A stretch of 64,000 nucleotides of DNA from CANDYO01 sp049653745 (GTDB lineage: Bacteria > Pseudomonadota > Alphaproteobacteria > Rickettsiales > CANDYO01), in contig JBASGW010000073.1 of assembly GCA_049653745.1 (NCBI GenBank), positions 1 to 64,000 of the forward strand, in the 5' to 3' direction. Position numbers and translations under genes: made by a program. The notes beneath the pieces were generated by a model, which saw only the letters and a list, made by a program, of their open reading frames with translations, was not told the DNA's origin and searched no databases. Each line of letters starts with the position of its first letter. Within the stretch, counting starts at the first letter, position 1. Positions 42,813 to 52,088 of the stretch are shown in pieces.

Positions 42813-45479
42813 ATGTTTGGAAAAGATCAATTAGAAGTAAAGCAAGACTTAAAAGTTGAAGGAAGAAGTTATAAATATTTTAGCCTAATTGAAGCTGGAA
42901 AGAAATTAGGTGTAGATCTTAGCAGGATGCCTTTTTCTTTAAAAATTATTTTAGAGAATTTACTTCGTTTTGAAGATAATAAAGCAGTTACAATTGATGA
43001 TATTAAAGCTTGTGTTAGCTGGTTAAAAAATAGAAAAATTGATCATGAAATTGCCTACACTCCTGCCCGGGTTTTAATGCAAGACTTCACCGGAGTTCCT
43101 GCAGTGGTAGATTTGGCAGCTATGCGCGATGCGATGGTGGCTCTAGGTGGTGATCCACTTAAAATTAATCCACTTTCTGCGGTAGATTTGGTTATTGACC
43201 ATTCTGTTCAAGTGGATAAATTTGGTTCAAGTTCAGCTTTCCAAGATAATGTTGCAAAAGAATTTGAAAGAAATTCTGAGAGGTATGAATTTCTGCGTTG
43301 GGGACAAAAGGCTTTTAGTAATTTTAGAGTTGTGCCTCCAGGAACTGGTATTTGTCACCAAGTAAATTTAGAATATTTATCACAAGTTGTGTGGGTTAAA
43401 GATGATTATGCTTACCCTGACACTTTGGTGGGTACAGATAGTCATACAACTATGGTTAATGGTTTGGCGGTATTAGGTTGGGGAGTTGGTGGAATTGAAG
43501 CTGAAGCGGTGATGTTAGGGCAGCCCATGTCTATGCTAATTCCAGAAGTGATTGGGGTAAAATTAACAGGTAAAATGCTTGAAGGAACAACCGCTACCGA
43601 CTTGGTTTTAACTATAACTCAAATGCTTCGTGCAAAAGATGTAGTAAATAAATTTGTAGAATTTTATGGCCCTGGTTTAGATAGTTTATCATTAGCTGAT
43701 AGAGCTACAATTGCCAATATGGCGCCTGAATATGGAGCAACTTGTGGATTCTTCCCTATTGATAAAGAAACAATTCGTTACTTAGAGCTGTCTTCACGTG
43801 AGCCTCATCAAATAAAATTAGTGGAGACTTATGCTAAAGCTCAAGGCTTATGGAGAGATAGCGATGCAGTTGAGCCCGTATTTACTGATAGTTTAGAATT
43901 GAATTTATCTAGTGTAGAGTCTTCAATTGCTGGGCCTAAACGTCCTCAAGATAAAGTAAACTTGAACAAAGGACCGGAATCTTTCATTAAAGAATTACCT
44001 TCCATGGTTAAATCTAATCTAAGTCTGGAGAGAGAGGCTATTGTTAGAGGAGAAAATTATAAATTAGCTAATGGAGATATAGCAATTGCAGCAATCACTA
44101 GCTGCACTAACACCTCTAATCCGAGTGTTATGTTAGCAGCCGGGCTAGTAGCTAAGAAGGCGGTAGAGTTAGGTTTAAGTGTTAAGCCTTGGGTAAAAAC
44201 TTCGCTCGCCCCTGGTTCACAAGTGGTGTCTGAATATTTAGAAAATAGTGGCTTGCAAGTTTATCTAGATAAAATAGGTTTCAATGTGGTGGGTTATGGC
44301 TGCACTACATGTATTGGTAATTCAGGTCCATTAAAACCAGAAATTGAAGAATCAATCCAGCAAAATGATGTGGTTGTGGCTGCGGTATTATCAGGAAATC
44401 GCAATTTTGAAGGCAGAATTCATCCACTTGTTAAGGCAAGCTATTTGGCGTCTCCTCCGTTGGTGGTGGCATATGCCTTGGCGGGTTCGATGCAAATTAA
44501 TTTAACTACAGATGCTATAGGCATTGATAAACAAGGAAAAGAAGTTTATCTCAAAGATATTTGGCCAAGTAATCAAGAAATTAGAGAGATTGTAGAAAAA
44601 TCAGTGCAATCTAAGATGTTTAAAGAAAAATATGCTCAAGTATTTACAGGTGATGAATTATGGCAAAAAATTAAAGTAAATGAAGGGGTAAGTTATTCTT
44701 GGAATGCAAGCAGCACTTATGTGGCAAATCCTCCATATTTTGAGGGTATGGCTTTAAAACATGGAAGATTATCAGATATTAAAGCTGCTAAGATTCTAGC
44801 TGTATTTGGTAACAGCATCACCACAGATCATATATCACCAGCTGGCAATATTGCTAAAACTTCACCGGCTGCTAAATATTTGATGGAAAGAGGAGTTTCT
44901 TCACAAGATTTCAATTCTTATGGTGCAAGAAGAGGGCATCATGAGGTGATGATGCGTGGAACTTTTGCTAATATTAGAATTAAAAACTTATTAGCGCCAG
45001 GAACTGAAGGTGGAGTAACTAAATATTCTCCAACAAACGAGATTATAAGCATTTATGATGCAGCAATGAAATATAAACAAGAAGATCGAAGTTTAATTAT
45101 TATGGCTGGCAAAGAATATGGCACAGGGTCATCAAGAGATTGGGCAGCTAAAGGAACTTTCTTATTGGGTGTTAAGGCGGTTATTGCTGAAAGTTTTGAA
45201 AGAATTCATCGCTCTAATCTTGTTCTAATGGGTGTGTTGCCGCTAGTTTTTAAAGATGGGATGACTAATCAAGATTTGAGGCTTGATGGTTCAGAAGAAT
45301 TTGATATTGAAGTTTTAAGTGGTGAAATAAAGCCAAAAATGGATGTTATTTGTAAAATTAAGCGCTCTAATGGAAAAGTTGAACAAATAATATTGCAATC
45401 AAGAATAGATACGGTTAATGAAATTGACTACATCAATCATGGTGGAATTTTACCTTACGTGATTAGACAATTATTGTAA
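42813..45479 (+). CDS. acnA: Aconitate hydratase A
   Basis: The 888-residue IRP1/AcnA-type enzyme has DSHTTMVNGLAVLGWGVGG, the cluster cysteines in SCTNTSNP and GCTTCIGNSGPL, and C-terminal domain motifs GNSITTDHISPAG, SYGARRGHHEVMMRG and GKEYGTGSSRDWAAKG. It interconverts citrate and isocitrate in the TCA cycle using a [4Fe-4S] cluster. An AAAAGGA ribosome-binding site precedes the ATG. All cluster ligands and active-site loops are intact. Confidence 0.98.
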   Translation: MFGKDQLEVKQDLKVEGRSYKYFSLIEAGKKLGVDLSRMPFSLKIILENLLRFEDNKAVTIDDIKACVSWLKNRKIDHEIAYTPARVLMQDFTGVPAVVDLAAMRDAMVALGGDPLKINPLSAVDLVIDHSVQVDKFGSSSAFQDNVAKEFERNSERYEFLRWGQKAFSNFRVVPPGTGICHQVNLEYLSQVVWVKDDYAYPDTLVGTDSHTTMVNGLAVLGWGVGGIEAEAVMLGQPMSMLIPEVIGVKLTGKMLEGTTATDLVLTITQMLRAKDVVNKFVEFYGPGLDSLSLADRATIANMAPEYGATCGFFPIDKETIRYLELSSREPHQIKLVETYAKAQGLWRDSDAVEPVFTDSLELNLSSVESSIAGPKRPQDKVNLNKGPESFIKELPSMVKSNLSLEREAIVRGENYKLANGDIAIAAITSCTNTSNPSVMLAAGLVAKKAVELGLSVKPWVKTSLAPGSQVVSEYLENSGLQVYLDKIGFNVVGYGCTTCIGNSGPLKPEIEESIQQNDVVVAAVLSGNRNFEGRIHPLVKASYLASPPLVVAYALAGSMQINLTTDAIGIDKQGKEVYLKDIWPSNQEIREIVEKSVQSKMFKEKYAQVFTGDELWQKIKVNEGVSYSWNASSTYVANPPYFEGMALKHGRLSDIKAAKILAVFGNSITTDHISPAGNIAKTSPAAKYLMERGVSSQDFNSYGARRGHHEVMMRGTFANIRIKNLLAPGTEGGVTKYSPTNEIISIYDAAMKYKQEDRSLIIMAGKEYGTGSSRDWAAKGTFLLGVKAVIAESFERIHRSNLVLMGVLPLVFKDGMTNQDLRLDGSEEFDIEVLSGEIKPKMDVICKIKRSNGKVEQIILQSRIDTVNEIDYINHGGILPYVIRQLL

Positions 45480-45524
45480 TAAAATAAGGTAGTGCAACAT
45501 AAATGAAGTCTTTGGTAGTAAGTT

Positions 45525-45740
45525 ATGTTTAAAAGAATATGGGAAAAAATAAAATCTTTTGTAGATAAATGGCAAGCAGATAAAAATTATAAAAAAGCGG
45601 CCAAAGCTGCAGGATGGGGGTCAGAGAATGATCCCGTTAAGCAACCAGAGAAAAAAAGAACCTCTTGGTTTAGGCCTAGCAAAACTCCTCATATTAAAGA
45701 TAATGGAAGGAATAATTCAGGAAAACATTTTATTAATTAA
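45525..45740 (+). CDS. Small basic protein of unknown function
   Basis: A 71-residue Lys/Arg-rich product 45 bases after acnA on the same strand. An amphipathic N-terminal helix (FKRIWEKIKSFVDKWQ) precedes a polar, probably disordered tail. There is no signal peptide or known motif. The upstream region has only a weak GGTAGTAAG ribosome-binding site. Codon use resembles the neighbours, and the frame is too polar and patterned to be obvious noise, but it could be spurious. Confidence 0.5.
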   Translation: MFKRIWEKIKSFVDKWQADKNYKKAAKAAGWGSENDPVKQPEKKRTSWFRPSKTPHIKDNGRNNSGKHFIN

Positions 45741-45788
45741 AGTGGTTTAAGAAGAGCGTTGATATAATATAACAGATTATAAATTCTC

Positions 45789-47069
45789 TTAAATCCATGA
45801 TTCAATCCAACTTTTGGCATAATTAAATATCCAAATAGTTAAAGATTTTAAAAGTGCTGGCATTGAGATTGCATCTTCTTCTGCGGGAAGAGTTGGAATA
45901 ATTTTAGCATCTTTTTGTAATTTGCTATATTCATTAAGAATAATTGCCATATGAGCATCAATATCTTCTGCAGCAAGATTATTTTGAACAAAATGAGTGG
46001 CATTTTTACTTATTTTATGAAGTTCTTTATCATGAGTTTTTATCCATTCAAGTTGAGAAAAAATATCAGTTAAGCGCGCATTAACTGGAATGTAATGTAC
46101 ATAGGGTTCCATAGCAGGATAAAACCATTGCATATTAGAGGTTTCTTGCTTTAAAAGAGCGGAGTTAGACAGCATGATCCAAGGAATTCTTACCCAGGGA
46201 CAAGTATTGCCATCGATTGAAATTAAGTATTTATATTTAAGATGATCCTCTTCTTTTACTTTGTGTAATTTTTCTTCAAGCAAGATATCAAGTAATTTTC
46301 TTAAACTTTGACCTTTTGAATCAAATGCAGATTTCATATAATAGGTAAATTGAGCGTCAATTAGATCTGGATATAGTTTAGAAAGAATAACCAAGCTTAG
46401 GCGGGGTAATTTATCAAAGTTACCAATATTATAGGCTCCTTTTGAAAGCCCCGATGTGCCGCCGCGCCAAAAGATTTTATCGATTTTATTCTCCCAAGAA
46501 TATTCTATCTTGGAGTTAGCGATGGTGATTCTGTTTATCAATTTACTCCAGCTTGGATGAAGCATGAAAGCATCTGGTAGTAAAAGCATATCTTTTTCAT
46601 ATTCAGACAGAGTATTTTTAGAATTCATAAAAGCTGGAACATTTAAAGTGAGTTTTTCAAGTCCATTACTAAGAGGAATTTCGTCTCTAGTATAAATAAT
46701 AAAATCAACATCATTAACTTTATATTTTTTTACAAATTTCTGAAAGTAATGAAAAAATGCAGTAAAGTATGGATGAGTGACATCGGAGCTATCGGCATAA
46801 ATTTTTTGATTTATAATTTGAAATCTAGAGATAGAAAAGGCCTCTCTTGCTTGTTTATTATTCCATAATTTATCAATCTGTGCTTGAGTAACTCCGGCTT
46901 CTCTTCTGCTATCAAATTGATGAGTTATAAAGTTAACTATTTTTTTGCGTTCAATAGAGGGGTTCTCTATTAAAAAATGTTCGGCATCTATAATTTTAAG
47001 ATGATCACTAGCTTTAAGGCAATTACCAAGAAGTATAATAAGTAATATTAAGATGAGTTTAATCTTCAT
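45789..47069 (-). CDS. Exported glycosyltransferase family 90 (CAP10/POGLUT-like)
   Basis: The 426-residue product has an N-terminal signal or anchor (about 1-20). Its C-terminal half shows the GT90/CAP10 pattern: IFWRGGTSG (the donor-binding RG motif), LLEEKLHKVKEEDHLKYKY, LISIDGNTCPWVRIPWIMLS, then YVHYIPVNARLTDIFSQLEW. GT90 enzymes include eukaryotic protein O-glucosyltransferases and fungal capsule xylosyltransferases, and bacterial ones are thought to decorate LPS. Export would put this one outside the cytoplasm, unusual for a sugar-nucleotide enzyme; a membrane anchor facing the cytoplasm is also possible. It converges with acnA and its small follower gene. Confidence 0.78.
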   Translation of the reverse strand: MKIKLILILLIILLGNCLKASDHLKIIDAEHFLIENPSIERKKIVNFITHQFDSRREAGVTQAQIDKLWNNKQAREAFSISRFQIINQKIYADSSDVTHPYFTAFFHYFQKFVKKYKVNDVDFIIYTRDEIPLSNGLEKLTLNVPAFMNSKNTLSEYEKDMLLLPDAFMLHPSWSKLINRITIANSKIEYSWENKIDKIFWRGGTSGLSKGAYNIGNFDKLPRLSLVILSKLYPDLIDAQFTYYMKSAFDSKGQSLRKLLDILLEEKLHKVKEEDHLKYKYLISIDGNTCPWVRIPWIMLSNSALLKQETSNMQWFYPAMEPYVHYIPVNARLTDIFSQLEWIKTHDKELHKISKNATHFVQNNLAAEDIDAHMAIILNEYSKLQKDAKIIPTLPAEEDAISMPALLKSLTIWIFNYAKSWIESWI

Positions 47070-47169
47070 ATATTGAACTATTAGTTATGTTTTTCTTTTA
47101 TATTTATAAAATGTAAGTTGGATGAATGCAAAATATATTATTGCCACCATTGAGCAAGCGTGATATTTT

Positions 47170-47778
47170 ATGATAATTAATTTTGCGGTAAATTTAGTAA
47201 AAGGAATTTTAAAGCTAGTGACTCAATATTTTACCCACACAGTAAAATTATATTCTAGTTCTTTATTTACATACGCAATAGAGAATAACTTAGTTTCTAA
47301 GATTCTTGAGGATATTGAGAAGATAGAAAATAATTTATTATCTGATGAATCTCTAATTAAAAGCATAGCAGCTCCAATATTTTCAGAAGATGAGCAGCAT
47401 CAAATAATTTCAAGTATTACAGCAAAGCTAAAGTTAGTCCCTGAAACTATAAATTTTATTGATTTGCTTGCTAAAAATAAAAGGCTTAAACTGTTAAAAA
47501 ATATTTTAGACTTATTTAAAATTCTAGCCATTGAGAGTTCGGGAACCAAGATTGTTGATGTTACTTTAAGTGAAAATCTTTCATCTGCAAAACAAGATGC
47601 AGTGAAATTGCAGCTTGAAAACATTCTTGCTAGTAATCTTATAATTAACTTTAAGCAAGATCCTGCTATTATTAGCGGCATTATTGTTAAATTTAATAAT
47701 AAAATGCTAGATGCTTCTTTAAAAACTAAATTTACTAACTTAACTAACGCAATGGCAAAAGAAATAGCTTTACTGTAG
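47170..47778 (+). CDS. atpH: ATP synthase F1 subunit delta
   Basis: The 202-residue OSCP-type delta subunit sits directly in front of atpA. The conserved start KLYSSSLFTYAIENNL is at residue 26, followed by helices ending KRLKLLKNILDLFKIL and the C-terminal IISGIIVKFNNKMLDAS. The first 25 residues are hydrophobic and not part of the usual family; GTG 47218 would give a shorter, more typical start, though without a better ribosome-binding site. Delta ties F1 to the peripheral stalk. Confidence 0.88.
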   Translation: MIINFAVNLVKGILKLVTQYFTHTVKLYSSSLFTYAIENNLVSKILEDIEKIENNLLSDESLIKSIAAPIFSEDEQHQIISSITAKLKLVPETINFIDLLAKNKRLKLLKNILDLFKILAIESSGTKIVDVTLSENLSSAKQDAVKLQLENILASNLIINFKQDPAIISGIIVKFNNKMLDASLKTKFTNLTNAMAKEIALL

Positions 47779-47795
47779 AGGAGATAGAATCAATT

Positions 47796-49343
47796 ATGGA
47801 TATAAATACATCCGAAGTTTCAAAAATTATAAAAGAAAATATAGCTAACTTAGGAAAATCTGTTGAGTATAGTGAAGTTGGTGAAGTTATTAAAGTTGGT
47901 GATGGTATTGCAAGAGTATATGGCCTTGAAAATGTTCAGGCTGGAGAAATGGTTGAGTTTAGTAATAAAATTGTTGGTATGGCTCTAAATTTAGAGTCTG
48001 ATAACGTTGGTGTAGTGATTTTTGGCAATGATAGCCATATTAAAGAAGGTGATATTGTTAAGCGAACTAAGAATATTATGCAAGTTCCAACAGGAAAGGG
48101 GCTTTTAGGAAGGGTTCTTGATACTTTAGGCAATCCAATAGATGGTTTAGGCCCTATAAAAGGAGAAGTTACTTATAAAAAGTTAGATGTTAAAGCTCCT
48201 GGTATTATTGCAAGAAAATCTGTGCATGAGCCTGTGCAAACAGGAATTAAGGCAATAGATGCTTTAATTCCGATAGGTAGAGGGCAAAGAGAGTTAATAA
48301 TTGGCGATCGCCAAACCGGTAAAACAGCTATTGCTATTGATACTATCATTAACCAGAAATTTATTAATCAAGGTAATGATGAAAGCAAAAAGTTATATTG
48401 TGTATATGTAGCCATAGGTCAGAAAAAATCAACGGTTGCTAAGGTAGTTAAAAAACTTCAGGATGCTGGAGCTTTAGAGTATACAATTATTGTATGCGCT
48501 AGTGCTTCTGACCCTGCTCCTATACAATATTTAGCTCCATATGCTGGCTGCACTATGGGTGAATATTTCCGTGATAATGGAATGCATGCTCTAATTATTT
48601 ACGATGATTTAAGTAAGCATGCCGTGGCTTATCGTCAGGTTTCTTTGTTGCTCAGAAGGCCGCCAGGACGTGAGGCTTATCCAGGAGATGTATTTTATCT
48701 ACACTCACGCTTGCTTGAGCGTGCAGCTAAACTTTCAGATGATTTAGGTGCAGGCTCATTAACAGCTTTACCAATTATTGAAACTCAGGGTGGAGATGTA
48801 TCTGCCTATATTCCAACAAACGTAATTTCTATTACCGATGGTCAAATTTTCCTAGAAACTGAATTATTTTATAAGGGAATTCGTCCAGCTATTAACGTTG
48901 GTTTATCTGTTAGTAGGGTTGGTTCAGCGGCTCAAGTTAAAGCCATGAAACAAGTTGCTGGTAGTGTGAAATTAGATTTAGCTCAATTTAGAGAATTACA
49001 AGCATTCGCGCAATTTGGATCTGACTTAGATCCAGCCACTAAGAAGCTAATTGATCGTGGACAAAAAATGACAGAATTACTAAAACAAGATCAGTTTGCC
49101 ACCTTGCAGATGGAAGAAGAAGTTGTAACAATGTATGCAGGGGTTCATGGATATTTAGATATAATTTCAGTTAAGCAAGTGAAAGAATTTGAGCAGGCGT
49201 TGTTAAGAGCTCTAAAGGGTAATAAAAATAATATTCTTGATTCAATTAGGTCTGAACAAAAAATTACCCCAGAAACTGAAGCTGCTTTAAAAGAAGTGTT
49301 AGATAATTTAGTTATTGAATATAAAGCTAAGGCACAAGCTTAA
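47796..49343 (+). CDS. atpA: ATP synthase F1 subunit alpha
   Basis: The 515-residue product has the P-loop GDRQTGKT, the alpha signature AYRQVSLLLRRPPGREAYPGD and a full C-terminal domain. It is a non-catalytic nucleotide-binding subunit of F1. The 17-base gap from atpH contains AGGAG. It is followed immediately by atpG in the standard HAGDC order; F0 genes are elsewhere, as in most alphaproteobacteria. Confidence 0.99.
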   Translation: MDINTSEVSKIIKENIANLGKSVEYSEVGEVIKVGDGIARVYGLENVQAGEMVEFSNKIVGMALNLESDNVGVVIFGNDSHIKEGDIVKRTKNIMQVPTGKGLLGRVLDTLGNPIDGLGPIKGEVTYKKLDVKAPGIIARKSVHEPVQTGIKAIDALIPIGRGQRELIIGDRQTGKTAIAIDTIINQKFINQGNDESKKLYCVYVAIGQKKSTVAKVVKKLQDAGALEYTIIVCASASDPAPIQYLAPYAGCTMGEYFRDNGMHALIIYDDLSKHAVAYRQVSLLLRRPPGREAYPGDVFYLHSRLLERAAKLSDDLGAGSLTALPIIETQGGDVSAYIPTNVISITDGQIFLETELFYKGIRPAINVGLSVSRVGSAAQVKAMKQVAGSVKLDLAQFRELQAFAQFGSDLDPATKKLIDRGQKMTELLKQDQFATLQMEEEVVTMYAGVHGYLDIISVKQVKEFEQALLRALKGNKNNILDSIRSEQKITPETEAALKEVLDNLVIEYKAKAQA

Positions 49344-50222
49344 ATGAGTAATTTAAAACAATTAAAATTAAGAATAGCAGGAGTTAAATCAACTCAAAAA
49401 ATTACTAAAGCCATGAAAATGGTTGCTGCTTCTAAATTACTTAAAGCTCAAGATCAAAGAGATTTATCTAAGACTTATGCAGCAAAGATGAATAATTTAA
49501 TTGCAAATATCTCGGCCTCGGTTGTTATTGATAATAACAGTAGTCCATTATTTGCAGGAAATGGTAATGATAAAAAGCATCTTCTGATAGTTGTAAGTTC
49601 TGATAAGGGTTTATGTGGAGCATTTAATTCACAAATTATTAGAAAGGTGAAGTTGATTGCAAGTAGTTGTATTGCTCAGAATAAGGAATTGAATATATTA
49701 TTTTTAGGTAAAAAGGCTTATGAAAGTTTAAAAGATCTTTACTCTGAACATGTTATAGAGGTTATACCTGCATTTAGTAATAATAAATTTAAATATGTTC
49801 AGGCAAATGAAGTGGTAGGCAAAGTTTTAGCTTTATTTAATGATAATAAATTTGATAAATGTAGTATTATTTATACTGAATTTGTTAATGCATTAAAACA
49901 AAATATTATGCATAAAAGCTTAATCCCAATGATGGATAGTTTGCCAGAAAATGAAGATAAGCAAGAATTTCTATATGAATATGAGCCTAGACAACAAGAA
50001 ATTTTAGATAAGATGGTGCCAATAAATTTAGCTACTCAACTTTATCATGCTATATTAGAATCTATAACTAGTGAGCATGCTTCTAGGATGACGGCTATGG
50101 ATTCGGCAACTAATAATGCTAAAGATATGCTTGGTCATTTAACCTTATTATATAATAGGTCGCGCCAAGCAGCGATTACAACAGAATTAATTGAAATTAT
50201 CTCTAGTGCTGAAGCGCTATAG
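49344..50222 (+). CDS. atpG: ATP synthase F1 subunit gamma
   Basis: The 292-residue product has the N-terminal coiled coil LKQLKLRIAGVKSTQKITKA, DKGLCGAFNSQI and the C-terminal ASRMTAMDSATNNAKDML signature. It forms the rotating central shaft of F1. Its start codon follows the atpA stop without a gap, indicating translational coupling. Confidence 0.98.
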   Translation: MSNLKQLKLRIAGVKSTQKITKAMKMVAASKLLKAQDQRDLSKTYAAKMNNLIANISASVVIDNNSSPLFAGNGNDKKHLLIVVSSDKGLCGAFNSQIIRKVKLIASSCIAQNKELNILFLGKKAYESLKDLYSEHVIEVIPAFSNNKFKYVQANEVVGKVLALFNDNKFDKCSIIYTEFVNALKQNIMHKSLIPMMDSLPENEDKQEFLYEYEPRQQEILDKMVPINLATQLYHAILESITSEHASRMTAMDSATNNAKDMLGHLTLLYNRSRQAAITTELIEIISSAEAL

Positions 50223-50251
50223 AAGTAAAAACTTGAAAAGGAAGAAAGTTG

Positions 50252-51685
50252 ATGGCAACAAAAATTGGTAAAATTACCCAAGTAATGTCAGCAGTAGTGG
50301 ACGTTAAATTTGAAAATGAAGTTCCACCAATATTAAACGCTTTAAGATGTAATGTTGGTGATAGAAGTATTGTTCTAGAGGTTGCTCAGCATATTGGTGA
50401 CTTAACAGTTAGAGCTATCGCAATGGATTCTACGGATGGATTATCTAGAGGCTTGGAAGTTGAAGATACAGGGGCGCAGATTTCAGTTCCAGTGGGAAGA
50501 GGAGTGTTGGGTAGAATTTTAAATGTTATTGGTGAACCTATTGATAATTTAGGGCCAGTAAATTCAACTCAAATTTCACCAATACATGCTGAAGCTCCAG
50601 CTTTTGTTGATCAATCCACAGCTTCAGAAATTTTAGTTACTGGTATTAAGGTTATAGATCTTTTGGCTCCTTATGCAAAAGGTGGTAAAATTGGTTTATT
50701 TGGAGGAGCTGGTGTTGGTAAAACAGTTCTAATTATGGAATTAATTAATAACGTTGCTAAAGCTCATGGTGGTTTTTCTGTGTTTGCTGGAGTTGGAGAG
50801 CGTACTCGTGAGGGGAATGATCTTTATCATGAGATGTTAGATTCTGGAGTTATTAACAGCAAAGAATTAGAAAAATCAAAAGTTGCTTTAGTTTATGGGC
50901 AAATGAATGAGCCACCGGGAGCTAGGGCAAGGGTTGGTTTATCTGGCTTAACTATGGCTGAATATTTCAGGGATGTTGAAAACTTAGATGTATTATTTTT
51001 TGTTGATAATGTTTTTCGTTTTACTCAAGCTGGTTCAGAAATTTCTACTCTTTTAGGGCGTATTCCTTCAGCGGTAGGTTATCAACCAACATTAGCTACA
51101 GATATGGGTTCAATGCAAGAGAGGATTACCTCCACTAACAAGGGTTCTATTACTTCAGTTCAAGCTATTTATGTTCCAGCGGATGATTTAACTGATCCAG
51201 CTCCAGCTGCATCTTTTGCTCATTTGGATGCTACCACTGTTTTAAATAGGCAAATTGCTGAGCTTGGTATTTATCCCGCTGTTGATCCGCTTGAGAGCAC
51301 TTCACAAATGCTATCTAAAGAAATTGTAGGTGAGGAGCATTATAACATAGCGCGTGAAGTACAGAGAATTTTACAGTCTTATAAATCATTGCAAGATATT
51401 ATTGCAATTTTAGGTATGGACGAGCTTTCAGAAGAAGATAAATTAACTGTATCAAGGGCTAGAAAAATTCAAAGATTCTTATCGCAGCCATTTTTTGTAG
51501 CTGAAGTTTTCACAGGAATGCCAGGAAAATTAGTTCCACTTAAGGACACTATTGAAGGTTTTAAAGATATTTGTGCAGGTAAATATGATGATTTGCCAGA
51601 ATCAGCCTTCTATATGGTGGGATCAATTGAAGAAGTTATAGAAAAAGCAGAAAAAATAGCTTCTGATGCGCTGAAAGAGATTTAA
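50252..51685 (+). CDS. atpD: ATP synthase F1 subunit beta
   Basis: The 477-residue catalytic subunit has P-loop GGAGVGKT, GERTREGNDLYHEM and the beta signature PAVDPLESTS. The start is ATG 50252, with AAAAGGAAG about ten bases upstream; a TTG three bases earlier is not needed. All catalytic residues visible are standard. Confidence 0.99.
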   Translation: MATKIGKITQVMSAVVDVKFENEVPPILNALRCNVGDRSIVLEVAQHIGDLTVRAIAMDSTDGLSRGLEVEDTGAQISVPVGRGVLGRILNVIGEPIDNLGPVNSTQISPIHAEAPAFVDQSTASEILVTGIKVIDLLAPYAKGGKIGLFGGAGVGKTVLIMELINNVAKAHGGFSVFAGVGERTREGNDLYHEMLDSGVINSKELEKSKVALVYGQMNEPPGARARVGLSGLTMAEYFRDVENLDVLFFVDNVFRFTQAGSEISTLLGRIPSAVGYQPTLATDMGSMQERITSTNKGSITSVQAIYVPADDLTDPAPAASFAHLDATTVLNRQIAELGIYPAVDPLESTSQMLSKEIVGEEHYNIAREVQRILQSYKSLQDIIAILGMDELSEEDKLTVSRARKIQRFLSQPFFVAEVFTGMPGKLVPLKDTIEGFKDICAGKYDDLPESAFYMVGSIEEVIEKAEKIASDALKEI

Positions 51686-51970
51686 ATGGAAGAAAAAAAT
51701 ATTTCAGATTTGTCAATAAAAGTAGAGATAATTACTCCTGAAGATATCTTTACTTTTTCTGACGTCTATATGGCGGTAATGCCTGGCAGTGAAGGAGAAT
51801 TTGGAGTATTGCCAGGGCATATGTCTTTAATCGCGACTTTAGATTTTGGTGAAATATCTATTTATGATAAATCTATGAAAATAATTAAGCGTGTTACAAT
51901 TAATGCCGGTATTGCTGATATTAATGCTACTTCAGTGTTAATTTTAACTGATCAAGCCATTATACTATAA
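51686..51970 (+). CDS. atpC: ATP synthase F1 subunit epsilon (short)
   Basis: The 94-residue product covers only the N-terminal beta-sandwich (VEIITPEDIFTFSDVYMAV, MPGSEGEFGVLPGHMSLIA). The usual C-terminal helical hairpin that inhibits ATP hydrolysis is absent; typical bacterial epsilon is about 130 residues. It starts directly after the atpD stop and ends the F1 operon. Whether inhibition is lost or replaced by another factor is unknown. Confidence 0.92.
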   Translation: MEEKNISDLSIKVEIITPEDIFTFSDVYMAVMPGSEGEFGVLPGHMSLIATLDFGEISIYDKSMKIIKRVTINAGIADINATSVLILTDQAIIL

Positions 51971-52088
51971 CTTGCATAGAATATTGCAATCTATTAACTA
52001 TCAATAGAATAAGATGTAGACATTATCATCCTCTGAGGTATAATTGAGATAATGTTAATTTATGCTTAATTTAATTCATTGATATCCC

